A stretch of 62,422 bases of DNA from an uncultured Collinsella sp. (GCA_900762355.1 CAAFGE010000003.1:1-62422), one strand, 5' to 3'; shown: positions 52,183 through 60,496, counted from the stretch's first letter. Notes: generated by a model not told the origin, from the letters alone. A program made the numbers and translations.

Positions 52183-53562
52183 CTAGTGCACAAACATGCG
52201 CACGAACTTGTGCTTCCAGCTTGCGTAGGGTGCATAGCGAAACGGCACGTCCAGCCAGGTCGCCTTGTTCACAATGCTCTTCTTGTGGCTAAACGTATCG
52301 AAGCTCTCGCGGCCATGGTACTGCCCCATGCCGCTCGCGCCCATGCCACCAAAGCCCATATGGCTCGTAGCCAGATGCATGATCGTGTCATTAACGCAGC
52401 CGCCACCAAAGGGCACGTAGCTCACAAAGCGCTGCTGCACCGCGCGATCCTGGCTAAAGATATACAGGGCCAGCGGCGTCGGGCGATCCGTAATAAACGC
52501 CTCGGCCTCGTTCAGGCTCTCAAACGTCAGCACCGGCAAGATGGGACCAAAGATTTCCTCCTGCATTACGGCATCCTCGGGCGTCACGCCGTCCAGGATT
52601 GTTGGCTCAATCTTGAGCGAAGCCTCGCGCGCCGCGCCTCCCAGCACAACCTTGTCGGGGTCAATCAGCCCGCGCACGCGCGCGAAGTGCTTGGCGTTGA
52701 CGATATGGCCGTAGTCCTCGTTGTCGAGCGGCTGCTCGCCAAACATGCGGCGGACCTCCTCCTTGATGAGGCCCAACAGCTCGTCGTGCACGCGCGCATC
52801 AACCAGCAGGTAGTCGGGCGCCACACAGGTCTGGCCCACGTTGAGCCACTTACCAAAGGCGATACGCCGCGCCGCAACCTTCAAGTTTGCCGTCGCATCC
52901 ACGATGCAAGGACTCTTGCCACCCAGTTCGAGCGTCACAGGCGTAAGGTTTTTACTCGCGCGCTCCATAACGAGTTTGCCGACCGGAACGCTACCGGTAA
53001 AGAAGATCTTGTCCCAGCACTCGTCGAGCAGCGCTTCATTTTCGGCGCGACCGCCCTCGACAACCGTCACCAGGCACGGATCAAATGCCTCTTCACAGAT
53101 TTGCTTGAGCACCGCGCTCGATGCCGGAGCATAGGCGCTCGGCTTGATGACCACGGTATTGCCCGCGGCAAGGGCGCCGGCGAGCGGCTCGAGTGTTAGC
53201 AAAAACGGGTAGTTCCACGGAGCCATGATGAGCGTGACACCATAGGGCACGGCTTGCGTTTTGCACACGCTCACGGCGTTGGCAAGGTCACACGGACGCA
53301 GGCGCGGACGACTCCATCGAGCCACATGCGCAATCTGATGACGAATCTCGGAAAGCGACGTGCCGATCTCGCACATATATGCCTCGTCATGCGACTTTCC
53401 CAAATCGGTCTTGAGCGCATGGGCGATATCGGCCTCATGCGCCCGCACCGCCTCGCGCAGACGCACGAGAGCGCGACGTCGAGCATCGACATCAAACGTG
53501 GCGTGCGTCTTAAAGTAGGCGCGCTGATCGCCGACGATGCGCGCAATTTCCTCGGTGTTCAT
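52183..53562 (-). CDS. Class 3-type aldehyde dehydrogenase
   Basis: 459 residues. The NAD(P)-dependent aldehyde oxidation fold is complete: APWNYPFLLTLEPLAGALAAGN, FTGSVPVGKLVM, LELGGKSPCIVDATAN with the general-base glutamate, and NVGQTCVAPDYLLV with the nucleophilic cysteine, then EEIFGPILPVL. The short length and lack of a long N-terminal arm fit the fatty aldehyde/class 3 group. It follows the iron alcohol dehydrogenase by eight bases on the same strand, so the pair can interconvert alcohol, aldehyde and acid. The C-terminus is basic and hydrophobic (SWKHKFVRMFVH), which may place it at the membrane. Confidence 0.9.
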   Translation of the reverse strand: MNTEEIARIVGDQRAYFKTHATFDVDARRRALVRLREAVRAHEADIAHALKTDLGKSHDEAYMCEIGTSLSEIRHQIAHVARWSRPRLRPCDLANAVSVCKTQAVPYGVTLIMAPWNYPFLLTLEPLAGALAAGNTVVIKPSAYAPASSAVLKQICEEAFDPCLVTVVEGGRAENEALLDECWDKIFFTGSVPVGKLVMERASKNLTPVTLELGGKSPCIVDATANLKVAARRIAFGKWLNVGQTCVAPDYLLVDARVHDELLGLIKEEVRRMFGEQPLDNEDYGHIVNAKHFARVRGLIDPDKVVLGGAAREASLKIEPTILDGVTPEDAVMQEEIFGPILPVLTFESLNEAEAFITDRPTPLALYIFSQDRAVQQRFVSYVPFGGGCVNDTIMHLATSHMGFGGMGASGMGQYHGRESFDTFSHKKSIVNKATWLDVPFRYAPYASWKHKFVRMFVH

Positions 53563-53570
53563 GGACCCTC

Positions 53571-54791
53571 CTAGTTCTCGTCCTCAAACATACCACCTGC
53601 AACAACTTCGTACATGTGCTCGAGCTCCAGGCGGTCCATTAAAAGAGGAACGGGGTACAGGGGATTGGCCTCGGCATCGGCATGCGCCGCCATCTCGGGA
53701 ATGTCGGAGCGGCGAATGCCCGTCACATATTTGGGAATGTCCAAGGTGGCATTCATGCGATCGATCCAATCGATAAAGGCCTCGGCCGCCAGGCTATCCT
53801 GAGCGTTAGCCGGCGCAATGCCCGCCATGCGAGCAAGATCGGCAAGCTTGGGGGCGGCGGCGTCACCATAAGCGCGAAGCATGTGCGGCAGGATGATCGC
53901 GTTGGCCAAACCGTGCGGAATGCCGTATCGGCCGCCCAGGCTGTGCGCGATGGCATGCACATATCCGACATAGGAGCGCGTAAATGCGACGCCCGCCTTA
54001 TACGCCGCCGAAAGCATATTGCGGCGCGCACGCATGTTGTCGCCATGCTCATAAGCCTCGAGCAAATTGTCGCGGATGAGCTGGACCGCCTGACGCGCCA
54101 TCTTACGCGTATAGGGCGTGGTGCTGCGCCCGATAAACGCCTCGACGGCATGTGTCAGAGCATCCATGCCCGTCTGCCCCGTAATGGAGGCGGGCAGGCC
54201 GCGTGTAAACTCGGGGTCGTGCACCGCAAAGCGCGGGATCAGCACAAAGTCGTTAATGGGATACTTGTAGTGCGTCTCGTCGTCGGTAATTACCGCTGCA
54301 AGCGTGACCTCGCTTCCCGTGCCCGCCGTGGTGGGAACGGCGATGAGCAGCGGCAGGCGACGATGGATACGCAACAGGCCGCGCATCTTGTTGATGGGCT
54401 TCTTTGGCTGCGCGATGCGCGCGCCCACGCCCTTGGCGCAGTCCATGGCCGAACCGCCGCCAAAGCCGATAATGGCCTGGCAGGCGCTCTCTCGATACAG
54501 AGATGCCGCTTCCTCCACGTTTGAGACCGTGGGGTTCGCACGTGTTTCGGCATAGACCGCAGCGCTAATTCCCTTGGACGCGAGCGCTGTCTCGAGCGGT
54601 GCCGTGAGCCCCAGACGGGCAATGCCGGGATCTGTCACGATAAGAACATGGTGTATTGAACGCTTTTGAAGCACTGCGGGCACTTCCTCAGCGTGCTCTA
54701 AAATGCGTGGCTCGGTATAGGGCAGCACCGGCAATGCGATGCGAAAAACCGTTTGATACGTTCGGCACCAGGCGCGGCGGGCTAGATGCAT
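53571..54791 (-). CDS. Iron-containing alcohol dehydrogenase
   Basis: 406 residues from the ATG at 54791 (AAGGAG 9 bases upstream). Group III Fe-ADH: nucleotide loop GFGGGSAMDCAKG, PTTAGTGSEVT, and the metal ligands in MDALTHAVEAF and HSLGGRYGIPHG, all present. NAD(P)H-linked interconversion of an aldehyde and an alcohol is expected. It is the first gene of a two-gene unit with the aldehyde dehydrogenase. The upstream region holds two copies of a TGTTGATT-type palindrome, so a dedicated repressor is likely, but no regulator gene lies next to it. Confidence 0.9.
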   Translation of the reverse strand: MHLARRAWCRTYQTVFRIALPVLPYTEPRILEHAEEVPAVLQKRSIHHVLIVTDPGIARLGLTAPLETALASKGISAAVYAETRANPTVSNVEEAASLYRESACQAIIGFGGGSAMDCAKGVGARIAQPKKPINKMRGLLRIHRRLPLLIAVPTTAGTGSEVTLAAVITDDETHYKYPINDFVLIPRFAVHDPEFTRGLPASITGQTGMDALTHAVEAFIGRSTTPYTRKMARQAVQLIRDNLLEAYEHGDNMRARRNMLSAAYKAGVAFTRSYVGYVHAIAHSLGGRYGIPHGLANAIILPHMLRAYGDAAAPKLADLARMAGIAPANAQDSLAAEAFIDWIDRMNATLDIPKYVTGIRRSDIPEMAAHADAEANPLYPVPLLMDRLELEHMYEVVAGGMFEDEN

Positions 54792-54809
54792 AAAGGAAGC
54801 TCCTTCATT

Positions 54810-54825
54810 TGTTGATTGGTCAACA
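54810..54825 (-). promoter_or_regulatory. Palindromic operator-like site 1 upstream of the Fe-ADH gene
   Basis: TGTTGATTGGTCAACA is a perfect inverted repeat (TGTTGA-N4-TCAACA), 19 bases before the ATG, overlapping the expected leader. It looks like a TetR-, Rrf2- or MarR-type site. Confidence 0.5.
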
Positions 54826-54874
54826 TTTGCTCGACCGATTGTACTCATCGGAGGTCGCACGAGGTCTAGCAATC

Positions 54875-54889
54875 GTTAATCAATCAACA
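54875..54889 (-). promoter_or_regulatory. Operator-like site 2 upstream of the Fe-ADH gene
   Basis: GTTAATCAATCAACA on the plus strand is the reverse complement of TGTTGATTGATTAAC, the same half-site as site 1 with a relaxed second half. The two sites are ~65 bases apart, about six helical turns. Confidence 0.45.
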
Positions 54890-55047
54890 TCTACACATGC
54901 TTAAATTGTTTTATTAAAAATCATTCCTAATAGGCTTCACATTCGGTCTCATTTATGGATAATAGAACTCGTCAAGACGCACGTCCGGAGAGGGCCCCTA
55001 CGGGACCGGACGAGCGCACCATCGCCATCGATCGAAAGGATCGAATC

Positions 55048-55608
55048 ATGAAGTTTGTTTGCCCCGTTTGCGGTTATGTGGAAGAGTTCGACGGCGACCA
55101 GCTGCCCGAGGATTTCAAGTGCCCCCAGTGCGGCGTTCCCGGCTCTCGCTTCCTGAAGCAGGAGGAGGGCCAGCTCGAGTGGGCTGCCGAGCACGTCGTG
55201 GGCGTCGCCAAGATGGAGGGCGTCTCCGAGGACATCGTTGCCGATCTGCGCGCCAACTTTGAGGGCGAGTGCTCTGAGGTCGGTATGTACCTGGCCATGG
55301 CTCGCGTCGCCCATCGCGAGGGCTATCCCGAGATCGGCCTGTACTGGGAGAAGGCTGCCCACGAGGAGGCCGAGCACGCCGCCAAGTTCGCTGAGCTCCT
55401 GGGCGAGGTCGTGACCGACTCCACCAAGAAGAACCTCGAAATGCGCGTTGAGGCCGAGAACGGCGCCACCGCCGGCAAGACCGATCTTGCCAAGCGCGCC
55501 AAGGCCGCTGGCCTCGATGCCATCCACGACACCGTGCACGAGATGGCTCGCGACGAGGCTCGCCACGGCAAGGCTTTCGCCGGCCTGCTCAAGCGCTACT
55601 TTGGCTAA
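55048..55608 (+). CDS. Reverse rubrerythrin (NADH peroxidase type)
   Basis: 186 residues from the ATG at 55048 (AAAGGA 7 bases upstream). The rubredoxin domain comes first (CPVCGYVEEFDGDQLPEDFKCPQCG, residues 5-29), then the diiron four-helix domain with ligands in NFEGECSEVGMYLAMARVAHREG, AAHEEAEHAAKF and ARDEARHGKAF. This order defines reverse rubrerythrin, which reduces hydrogen peroxide (and some oxygen) with electrons from NADH in anaerobes. It is single, with its own terminator. Confidence 0.93.
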   Translation: MKFVCPVCGYVEEFDGDQLPEDFKCPQCGVPGSRFLKQEEGQLEWAAEHVVGVAKMEGVSEDIVADLRANFEGECSEVGMYLAMARVAHREGYPEIGLYWEKAAHEEAEHAAKFAELLGEVVTDSTKKNLEMRVEAENGATAGKTDLAKRAKAAGLDAIHDTVHEMARDEARHGKAFAGLLKRYFG

Positions 55609-55641
55609 GCCAGCAGCCTGAGAGATAATCTCTAGCTTCAT

Positions 55642-55672
55642 AAGGCCCGGACTGCATGGTTCGGGCCTTTTT
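55642..55672 (+). terminator. Terminator after reverse rubrerythrin
   Basis: AAGGCCCGGA and TTCGGGCCTT form the stem (one wobble), followed by TTTTTTCG. Confidence 0.85.
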
Positions 55673-55740
55673 TCGTGTCTCGAGAACTCGTAAACGCCCT
55701 GAAATAGAGCTATCTTCGGCATCGGTCTCTCGTCAAAAAC

Positions 55741-55861
55741 TAAGTGAGTAGACTTTTCGAAACTTGCCGAGCAGACCATCCGTATTGCTTTATAAAGTCA
55801 CAGGTAAATGACTTGTTTCAAAACGGCCTGGTCGCCAAAGTGCCAAAAGCCTACTCACTTA
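55741..55861. repeat. ~120-bp intergenic element with three-frame-stop inverted ends, copy 1
   Basis: Begins TAAGTGAGTAGACTTTT and ends AAAAGCCTACTCACTTA, an inverted terminal repeat of 17 bases with one mismatch. Roughly 80% identical to copy 2 in the same orientation. The 11-base tip TAAGTGAGTAG contains TAA, TGA and TAG in the three frames. The right end supplies the last codons and stop (CTA-AGT-GAG-TAG, L-S-E-stop) of the gene at 55851-56978. The interior has the GGCCTGGTCGCCAAAGTGC block shared by both copies. Confidence 0.85.
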
Positions 55862-56978
55862 GAACCGCAGCCGTCCACGATCGAGCTGTTTTGTGTCTAA
55901 CGGGCATCTTTCCGTCAATTACTCCCAATTTTGTCCAGTCAACGAACAGTTCAGACCGGAGTAATGTCTCAGCCCTTTGCTCATCTGAGCTTTTATCACG
56001 ATATTCAGCATCGAGCATCCTGCATACGGCCTTAACGATCGCGCGGAATCTATCCTCATCGGATATCTGTCTGTGTGTCAGGAGAAGCACGTCGTAGCCC
56101 ATAGCCTGAAGCGCCGTCATGCGGTCTGCATCACGCAAGCCATCCCCTGCGCGTCCGTGCGAGGCCTTTCCCTGACATTCAATGGCCACTTGTCGCCTGC
56201 CGTCCGGCGAAGAAAGAAGTAGGTCGATATATACACGGGACTTTCCCACAATCGCTCGAGCACTTGTGCTTAGCATCACTTCAACATTAAGCTCTATGCC
56301 GCAAAAACCTTCGCCTCCCAGGGATCGCGGCAGTGCAAGTAGCAAATACGCCTCGACCTCAAAAGGCGACGCGGCGCCCAATGGAACGAGTTGCGATACC
56401 GCTATAAATCTATTGCCGTAACGCATCCCACAAACATCTGAACAAAAACGGTCAAGATCTCCGCCCAAAACCAAAGCGTCTCGACGCCATAAATTTGAGG
56501 CGGTGCCGTCCTCGGACGGGCAGCGCACCCAACCGAACGTTGTCGAAATCGCGCCCGAATCAATTGCACGCGAAAGCTCCGCCTCAAGTGCCGCCGGCAG
56601 GGCACACACCGCAAACAAGCCACACATCTCCGCCAATACCAAAAGAAGCTGAAGATCCGTCAGATGCCGCAACATGATGAATGCCGTCAGTAGAGGAGAC
56701 GTAATCAAAACCCCATACTCCGTTTCCAGCACGGATTCCCTGGGAAGCTCACCAAGAAACAGCCGCTGCCTAATGCTGGCAGGACAAGTCCGTTTGTTTC
56801 TCGACCGAACCAATGTATACAACGGAAAACCGAGCGCGACCGCAGCCGTCGGGTTGCGGGCGAGATCATATCGCTGCCGGTCTTCTTCCGGTCGTGGAAG
56901 CGGCGGACACAAAGCGCGGACTTGAGGAGGCAAACGCCAGTACCTAAAAGCTGATATGTCACAAAGTAGATCCTTCAT
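55851..56978 (-). CDS. AbiEi-like/DUF559-type protein with restriction-like C-terminal domain
   Basis: 375 residues from the ATG at 56978 (no strong ribosome site; a GTG at 56984 is also open). The N-terminal half resembles the AbiEi-like proteins of this class (RYDLARNPTAAVALGFPLYTLV, then TSPLLTAFIMLRHLTDLQLLLVLAEMCG). The C-terminal domain, residues ~230-350, has VYIDLLLSS, RQVAIECQGKASH, RDADRMTALQAMGYDVLLLTH: an acidic residue, an E-C-Q-G-K block and a final strand-helix unit of a PD-(D/E)XK-like fold; the usual lysine spacing is altered. AbiEi proteins are antitoxins; no AbiEii toxin is adjacent. It ends in L-S-E provided by repeat copy 1. Confidence 0.65.
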   Translation of the reverse strand: MKDLLCDISAFRYWRLPPQVRALCPPLPRPEEDRQRYDLARNPTAAVALGFPLYTLVRSRNKRTCPASIRQRLFLGELPRESVLETEYGVLITSPLLTAFIMLRHLTDLQLLLVLAEMCGLFAVCALPAALEAELSRAIDSGAISTTFGWVRCPSEDGTASNLWRRDALVLGGDLDRFCSDVCGMRYGNRFIAVSQLVPLGAASPFEVEAYLLLALPRSLGGEGFCGIELNVEVMLSTSARAIVGKSRVYIDLLLSSPDGRRQVAIECQGKASHGRAGDGLRDADRMTALQAMGYDVLLLTHRQISDEDRFRAIVKAVCRMLDAEYRDKSSDEQRAETLLRSELFVDWTKLGVIDGKMPVRHKTARSWTAAVLSE

Positions 56979-57061
56979 AGGCACAGGAAAACACGAATTT
57001 CAACCCAGTCAGTCACGCATTGGCGCGAACGCACCAAAAATGGCGCCGAACGGACTGCCAA

Positions 57062-57138
57062 GTTTTCAACAGCCCTCCCCAACTGGCCAAAAGCTTGCCG
57101 AGAGCTGGACGAAGCCCTGTTGAAAACCCCATTTTTTT
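57062..57138 (+). terminator. Orphan terminator-like hairpin with T-run
   Basis: GTTTTCAACAG (57062-57072) and CTGTTGAAAAC (57117-57127) are perfect complements, followed by CCCATTTTTTT (T-run 57132-57138). On the plus strand no gene leads into it, so it may end a small RNA starting near 56980-57060, divergent from the AbiEi-like gene. Confidence 0.45.
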
Positions 57139-57161
57139 CTCATGCAGGAGCTTTGCGCGGC

Positions 57162-57280
57162 AAGTGAGTAGACTTTTTGAACATCCCGAGCAGGCCGGTC
57201 ATCCTGCTTTTCAAAACCGCAGGTAGATAGCTTGTTACAAAACTGCCTGGTCGCCAAAGTGCTAAAAGTCTACTCACTTA
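57162..57280. repeat. ~120-bp intergenic element, copy 2
   Basis: Left end AAGTGAGTAGACTTTT and right end AAAAGTCTACTCACTT are a perfect 16-base inverted repeat. The right tip extends to CTACTCACTTA as in copy 1; the left tip has C in place of the first T. It provides L-S-E-stop to the MocR-type gene at 57270-58709, in the same phase as copy 1. Confidence 0.85.
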
Positions 57281-58709
57281 GGTTGCAGAGTGCCCCCATT
57301 AGCTGCAATTCCAAGGTAGTTAGTACTTTTGGACTCAGATCGTCATACTGAACAAGAATTTGAGTTGAGTTTTCAGGGACAGATGCGCCATCGGCACACC
57401 AAAAACAGTCACCGATATCGATAAAAGGGATGCTCGAGCGCGTGAGGGCCCGTGCAAAAGAGCTTCCGCCCGCGCCACGCTCCACGGCCACGACGCAGTA
57501 AAGGCCCGCGTCTGCATGATCGATCGAAACCTCCCCTGCCGGAAACGTTTTCCGTACAAGCGCCGCCAGGCCATCACGCGCCCCACGAGCACGAACGCGC
57601 ACGCGGTTCACATGTCGCTCGTAATCACCCGATTCCAGCAAACGCGCCAAGGCAACCTGATCAACAGAACTTACCGACGAGGCGTAGAAACCAAGGTTGC
57701 GTTTAAACCTCTCCATTAGTTCATCGGGCAGCACCATGTACGCCAAACGTAACGCCGATGAAAGGCTCTTCGAAAACGTGTTGGTGTAGATAACCGACTG
57801 GGCGGCATCGATCGACGCGAGCGCGGGAATCGGCTTGCCGGCAAGGCGAAACTCACAATCAAAGTCGTCTTCGATGAGATACCGACCTGGCCGCTCGGCG
57901 GCCCAGCTCAGCAACGCATAGCGACGTGCAATGCTCGTCACAAGACCGGTCGGATACTGATGAGACGGCATCAGGTGAAGGACATCGGTCCCGGTTTTCT
58001 GCAGCGCGCTCAAGTCCACGCCCTCAGCATCCAACGGGACATGCCGCACTTCGCAACCCATGGCCTGATAGATGCGCGTCAAGCGCAAATAGCCTGGATC
58101 CTCGACGGCATACACCTTGTCCGCGCCAAGCAACTGAACCAACATGGTATCGAGCAGCTGGGCGCCCGCACCGATAACGATATTGTCGGGATTGACATTC
58201 ATGCCCCTTGTCCCGCGCAGATGGTGCGCAATCGCACGTCGCAGTCGAGCGGTGCCCTGCGCCGGTGCGGGCGAAAAGATTTCACGTTCGTCTTCGGACG
58301 TCAGCGTCGCCCGTAGCGCACTTTGCCAAAGCCGCGCCGCCTCCAAAGCGGAAGGAGAAAGTGCGTCGAATCGCTCTGCCTGCCCCATGGCATCATGCGC
58401 GCTGGGACCAACAGGGACAGCATCTCGGTCGATGTCCTCCGCAGCCGAAGCCAAAACCGGTGCATCCGGAAGTTCGCAAGCGTAGTAGCCACGACGCGGC
58501 ATTGAGCAAATATAGCCCTCGGCAAGCAACTGGCTATATGCATTCTCGATAGTAATGACACTGATTCCCAGATGACTGGCAAAGGCGCGCTTAGACGGAA
58601 GATGCTCCCCCGCCGCAATACGGCCAGCAACAATATCATCGCGAATTTGCTGGTAAACATACTCATAAAGCGATGCTTCGCCGCGATTTTCCAAATTGTA
58701 GTCAAGCAT
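57270..58709 (-). CDS. pdxR: MocR/PdxR-type regulator (GntR + aminotransferase-like)
   Basis: 479 residues from the ATG at 58709 (AGGTG 11 bases upstream). The GntR winged helix occupies residues ~10-80 (LYEYVYQQIRDDIVAGRI, LPSKRAFASHLGISVITIENAYSQL); from ~120 on a PLP-binding aminotransferase-like domain follows (VIGAGAQLLDTMLVQL, YLIEDDFDCEFRLAGKPIP, NTFSKSLSSALRLAYMVLP with the PLP lysine). It is divergent from pdxST and so should be the PLP-sensing activator PdxR. The end is formed by repeat copy 2. The symbol rests on gene context. Confidence 0.88.
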   Translation of the reverse strand: MLDYNLENRGEASLYEYVYQQIRDDIVAGRIAAGEHLPSKRAFASHLGISVITIENAYSQLLAEGYICSMPRRGYYACELPDAPVLASAAEDIDRDAVPVGPSAHDAMGQAERFDALSPSALEAARLWQSALRATLTSEDEREIFSPAPAQGTARLRRAIAHHLRGTRGMNVNPDNIVIGAGAQLLDTMLVQLLGADKVYAVEDPGYLRLTRIYQAMGCEVRHVPLDAEGVDLSALQKTGTDVLHLMPSHQYPTGLVTSIARRYALLSWAAERPGRYLIEDDFDCEFRLAGKPIPALASIDAAQSVIYTNTFSKSLSSALRLAYMVLPDELMERFKRNLGFYASSVSSVDQVALARLLESGDYERHVNRVRVRARGARDGLAALVRKTFPAGEVSIDHADAGLYCVVAVERGAGGSSFARALTRSSIPFIDIGDCFWCADGASVPENSTQILVQYDDLSPKVLTTLELQLMGALCNLSE

Positions 58710-58720
58710 GGGTCTATCAC

Positions 58721-58764
58721 CTGACCTTATCGAATCATTCAATCTGGTATTAGTCTGACCTTGT
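58721..58764. promoter_or_regulatory. Direct repeats in the pdxR-pdxS intergenic region
   Basis: CTGACCTTAT (58721-58730) and CTGACCTTGT (58755-58764) are direct repeats 34 bases apart, start to start, just before the regulator start. MocR-type regulators bind direct repeats of this size, so these are candidate PdxR boxes. Confidence 0.5.
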
Positions 58765-58854
58765 AATTATCTCGAAAACTGAGTATTTCGCCATACCCAG
58801 CTCCCCGATAGGATGTTCCGTCAAGCAATGCACATGTCAACCAAGGGAGCAACC

Positions 58855-59745
58855 ATGGCAGAACAGAACAGCAAAGCCGATCGCGTCAAGCTCAATCGCG
58901 AGCTCGCGCAGATGCTCAAGGGCGGCGTCATCATGGACGTCACCACGCCCGAGCAAGCACGCATCGCCGAAGAGGCAGGCGCCTGCGCCGTCATGGCACT
59001 CGAGCGCATCCCGGCCGATATCCGTGCCGCAGGTGGTGTGTCGCGCATGAGCGACCCCAAGATGATCAAGGGCATCCAAGAGGCCGTCTCCATCCCCGTT
59101 ATGGCCAAGTGCCGCATCGGTCACATTGTCGAGGCGCAGGTCCTGCAGGCAATCGAGATCGATTACATCGATGAGTCCGAGGTCCTCTCCCCCGCCGATG
59201 ATGTCTATCACATCGACAAGACCCAGTTTGACGTGCCGTTTGTCTGCGGCGCCCGCGATCTGGGCGAGGCGTTGCGCCGTGTTGCTGAGGGCGCCACGAT
59301 GATTCGCACCAAGGGCGAGCCGGGCACGGGCGACGTCGTTCAGGCCGTGCGCCATATGCGCAAGATCCAAAAGCAGATCCGCGACGTTGTTGCTCTGCGC
59401 GACGACGAGCTCTTTGAGGCAGCCAAGCAGCTGCAGGTTCCGGTCGAGCTGGTGCGCGAGGTCCATGCCACGGGCAAGCTCCCCGTCGTAAACTTTGCCG
59501 CCGGCGGAGTCGCGACCCCCGCCGACGCCGCGCTGATGATGCAGCTGGGCGCCGAGGGCGTCTTTGTTGGCTCGGGCATCTTTAAGAGCGGCGACCCCGC
59601 CAAGCGCGCCGCCGCCATCGTCAAGGCCGTGGCAAACTTCACCGACGCCAAGCTCATCGCCGAGCTTTCGGAGGACCTGGGCGAGGCCATGGTGGGCATC
59701 AACGCCGACGAGATCGAGATCATCATGGAGGAGCGCGGGCGCTAG
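58855..59745 (+). CDS. pdxS: Pyridoxal 5'-phosphate synthase lyase subunit PdxS
   Basis: 296 residues from an ATG 6 bases after AGGGAG. The PdxS (SNZ) barrel makes PLP from ribose 5-phosphate, glyceraldehyde 3-phosphate and ammonia. Family blocks: NRELAQMLKGGVIMDVTTPEQA, GACAVMALERIPADIR, PVMAKCRIGHIVEAQVL with the Schiff-base lysine, IRTKGEPGTGDVVQAVRHMR and VGSGIFKSGDPAKRA. It lies 20 bases before pdxT and its promoter region faces the divergent MocR gene. Confidence 0.95.
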   Translation: MAEQNSKADRVKLNRELAQMLKGGVIMDVTTPEQARIAEEAGACAVMALERIPADIRAAGGVSRMSDPKMIKGIQEAVSIPVMAKCRIGHIVEAQVLQAIEIDYIDESEVLSPADDVYHIDKTQFDVPFVCGARDLGEALRRVAEGATMIRTKGEPGTGDVVQAVRHMRKIQKQIRDVVALRDDELFEAAKQLQVPVELVREVHATGKLPVVNFAAGGVATPADAALMMQLGAEGVFVGSGIFKSGDPAKRAAAIVKAVANFTDAKLIAELSEDLGEAMVGINADEIEIIMEERGR

Positions 59746-59765
59746 TCCAGCAGAAAGGATCGCAC

Positions 59766-60353
59766 ATGAGCGATTATGCAGACCAAACGGTCGCCGTGCT
59801 GGCGGTCCAGGGCGCTTTTGCCGAGCACGAGGCAAGGCTATCTGAGCTGGGCGCACGCTGTATTGAGCTGAGGCAGGCGGCTGATTTGAAGCAGAACTTT
59901 GACCGTCTGGTACTTCCCGGCGGCGAGTCTACCGTTCAAGGGAAACTGCTTGATGAGTTGGGCATGCTCGAGGAGCTTCGTACCCGTATCGCTGAAGGCA
60001 TGCCCGTCCTGGGCACCTGCGCCGGCCTGATTCTGCTGGCTCACGACCTTGCCGCTCATGACGATAAGGGCACGCCGCGTTTGGCAACCATGGATGTGCT
60101 CGTTGAGCGCAATGCCTATGGCAGACAGCTCGGCAGTTTTCGCACCAAGGGACAGGTAGACGGCATCGACGGTGAAGTGCCGCTGACATTTATCCGCGCG
60201 CCCCGCATCGTCGAGGTCCACGGCGACGCCAAGGCCTTGGCAGAGGTCGATGGCCGCATCGTCGCCGCCCGCCAGGGCAACCAGCTCGGCGTAACCTTCC
60301 ACCCCGAACTCGATGAAGACACCCGCCTCCACGAACTGTTCCTACAAATGTAG
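59766..60353 (+). CDS. pdxT: Pyridoxal 5'-phosphate synthase glutaminase subunit PdxT
   Basis: 195 residues from an ATG 7 bases after AAAGGA. Supplies ammonia from glutamine to PdxS. The nucleophile lies in PVLGTCAGLILLA (Cys ~82) and the His-Glu pair in GVTFHPELDEDTRLHE; the family blocks VLPGGESTVQGKLL and VERNAYGRQLGSF are present. Directly after pdxS, one operon. An array of hairpin repeats follows rather than a simple terminator. Confidence 0.95.
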   Translation: MSDYADQTVAVLAVQGAFAEHEARLSELGARCIELRQAADLKQNFDRLVLPGGESTVQGKLLDELGMLEELRTRIAEGMPVLGTCAGLILLAHDLAAHDDKGTPRLATMDVLVERNAYGRQLGSFRTKGQVDGIDGEVPLTFIRAPRIVEVHGDAKALAEVDGRIVAARQGNQLGVTFHPELDEDTRLHELFLQM

Positions 60354-60366
60354 GTAGAACAAAAAC

Positions 60367-60430
60367 GAGAGTGGATAATCTCCCACTTTGAGCTTGAATG
60401 CAGACTCAAACCGGGAGATTATCCACTCTC
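60367..60430. repeat. Hairpin repeat 1 after pdxT
   Basis: GAGAGTGGATAATCTCCC (60367-60384) and GGGAGATTATCCACTCTC (60413-60430) are an 18-base perfect inverted repeat, 13 bases after the pdxT stop. No T-run follows, so it is better read as an intergenic repeat than as a plain terminator. Confidence 0.75.
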
Positions 60431-60435
60431 ATCCT

Positions 60436-60496
60436 ATGTAGTCGTTGGGGACGCTCTTAAACGACTACTCAAACAAAACGTTCCCAACGACTACAT
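60436..60496. repeat. Hairpin repeat 2 after pdxT
   Basis: ATGTAGTCGTTGGGGACG (60436-60453) and CGTTCCCAACGACTACAT (60479-60496) pair over 18 bases with one G-U. It lies six bases after hairpin 1. Confidence 0.75.

Noticed and set aside
55741..57280. Composite transposon made by two repeat copies around the AbiEi-like gene
   Set aside because: No transposase lies between the copies, no target duplication was seen, and both copies coincide with gene ends, so independent insertions explain the pattern better. Not excluded.
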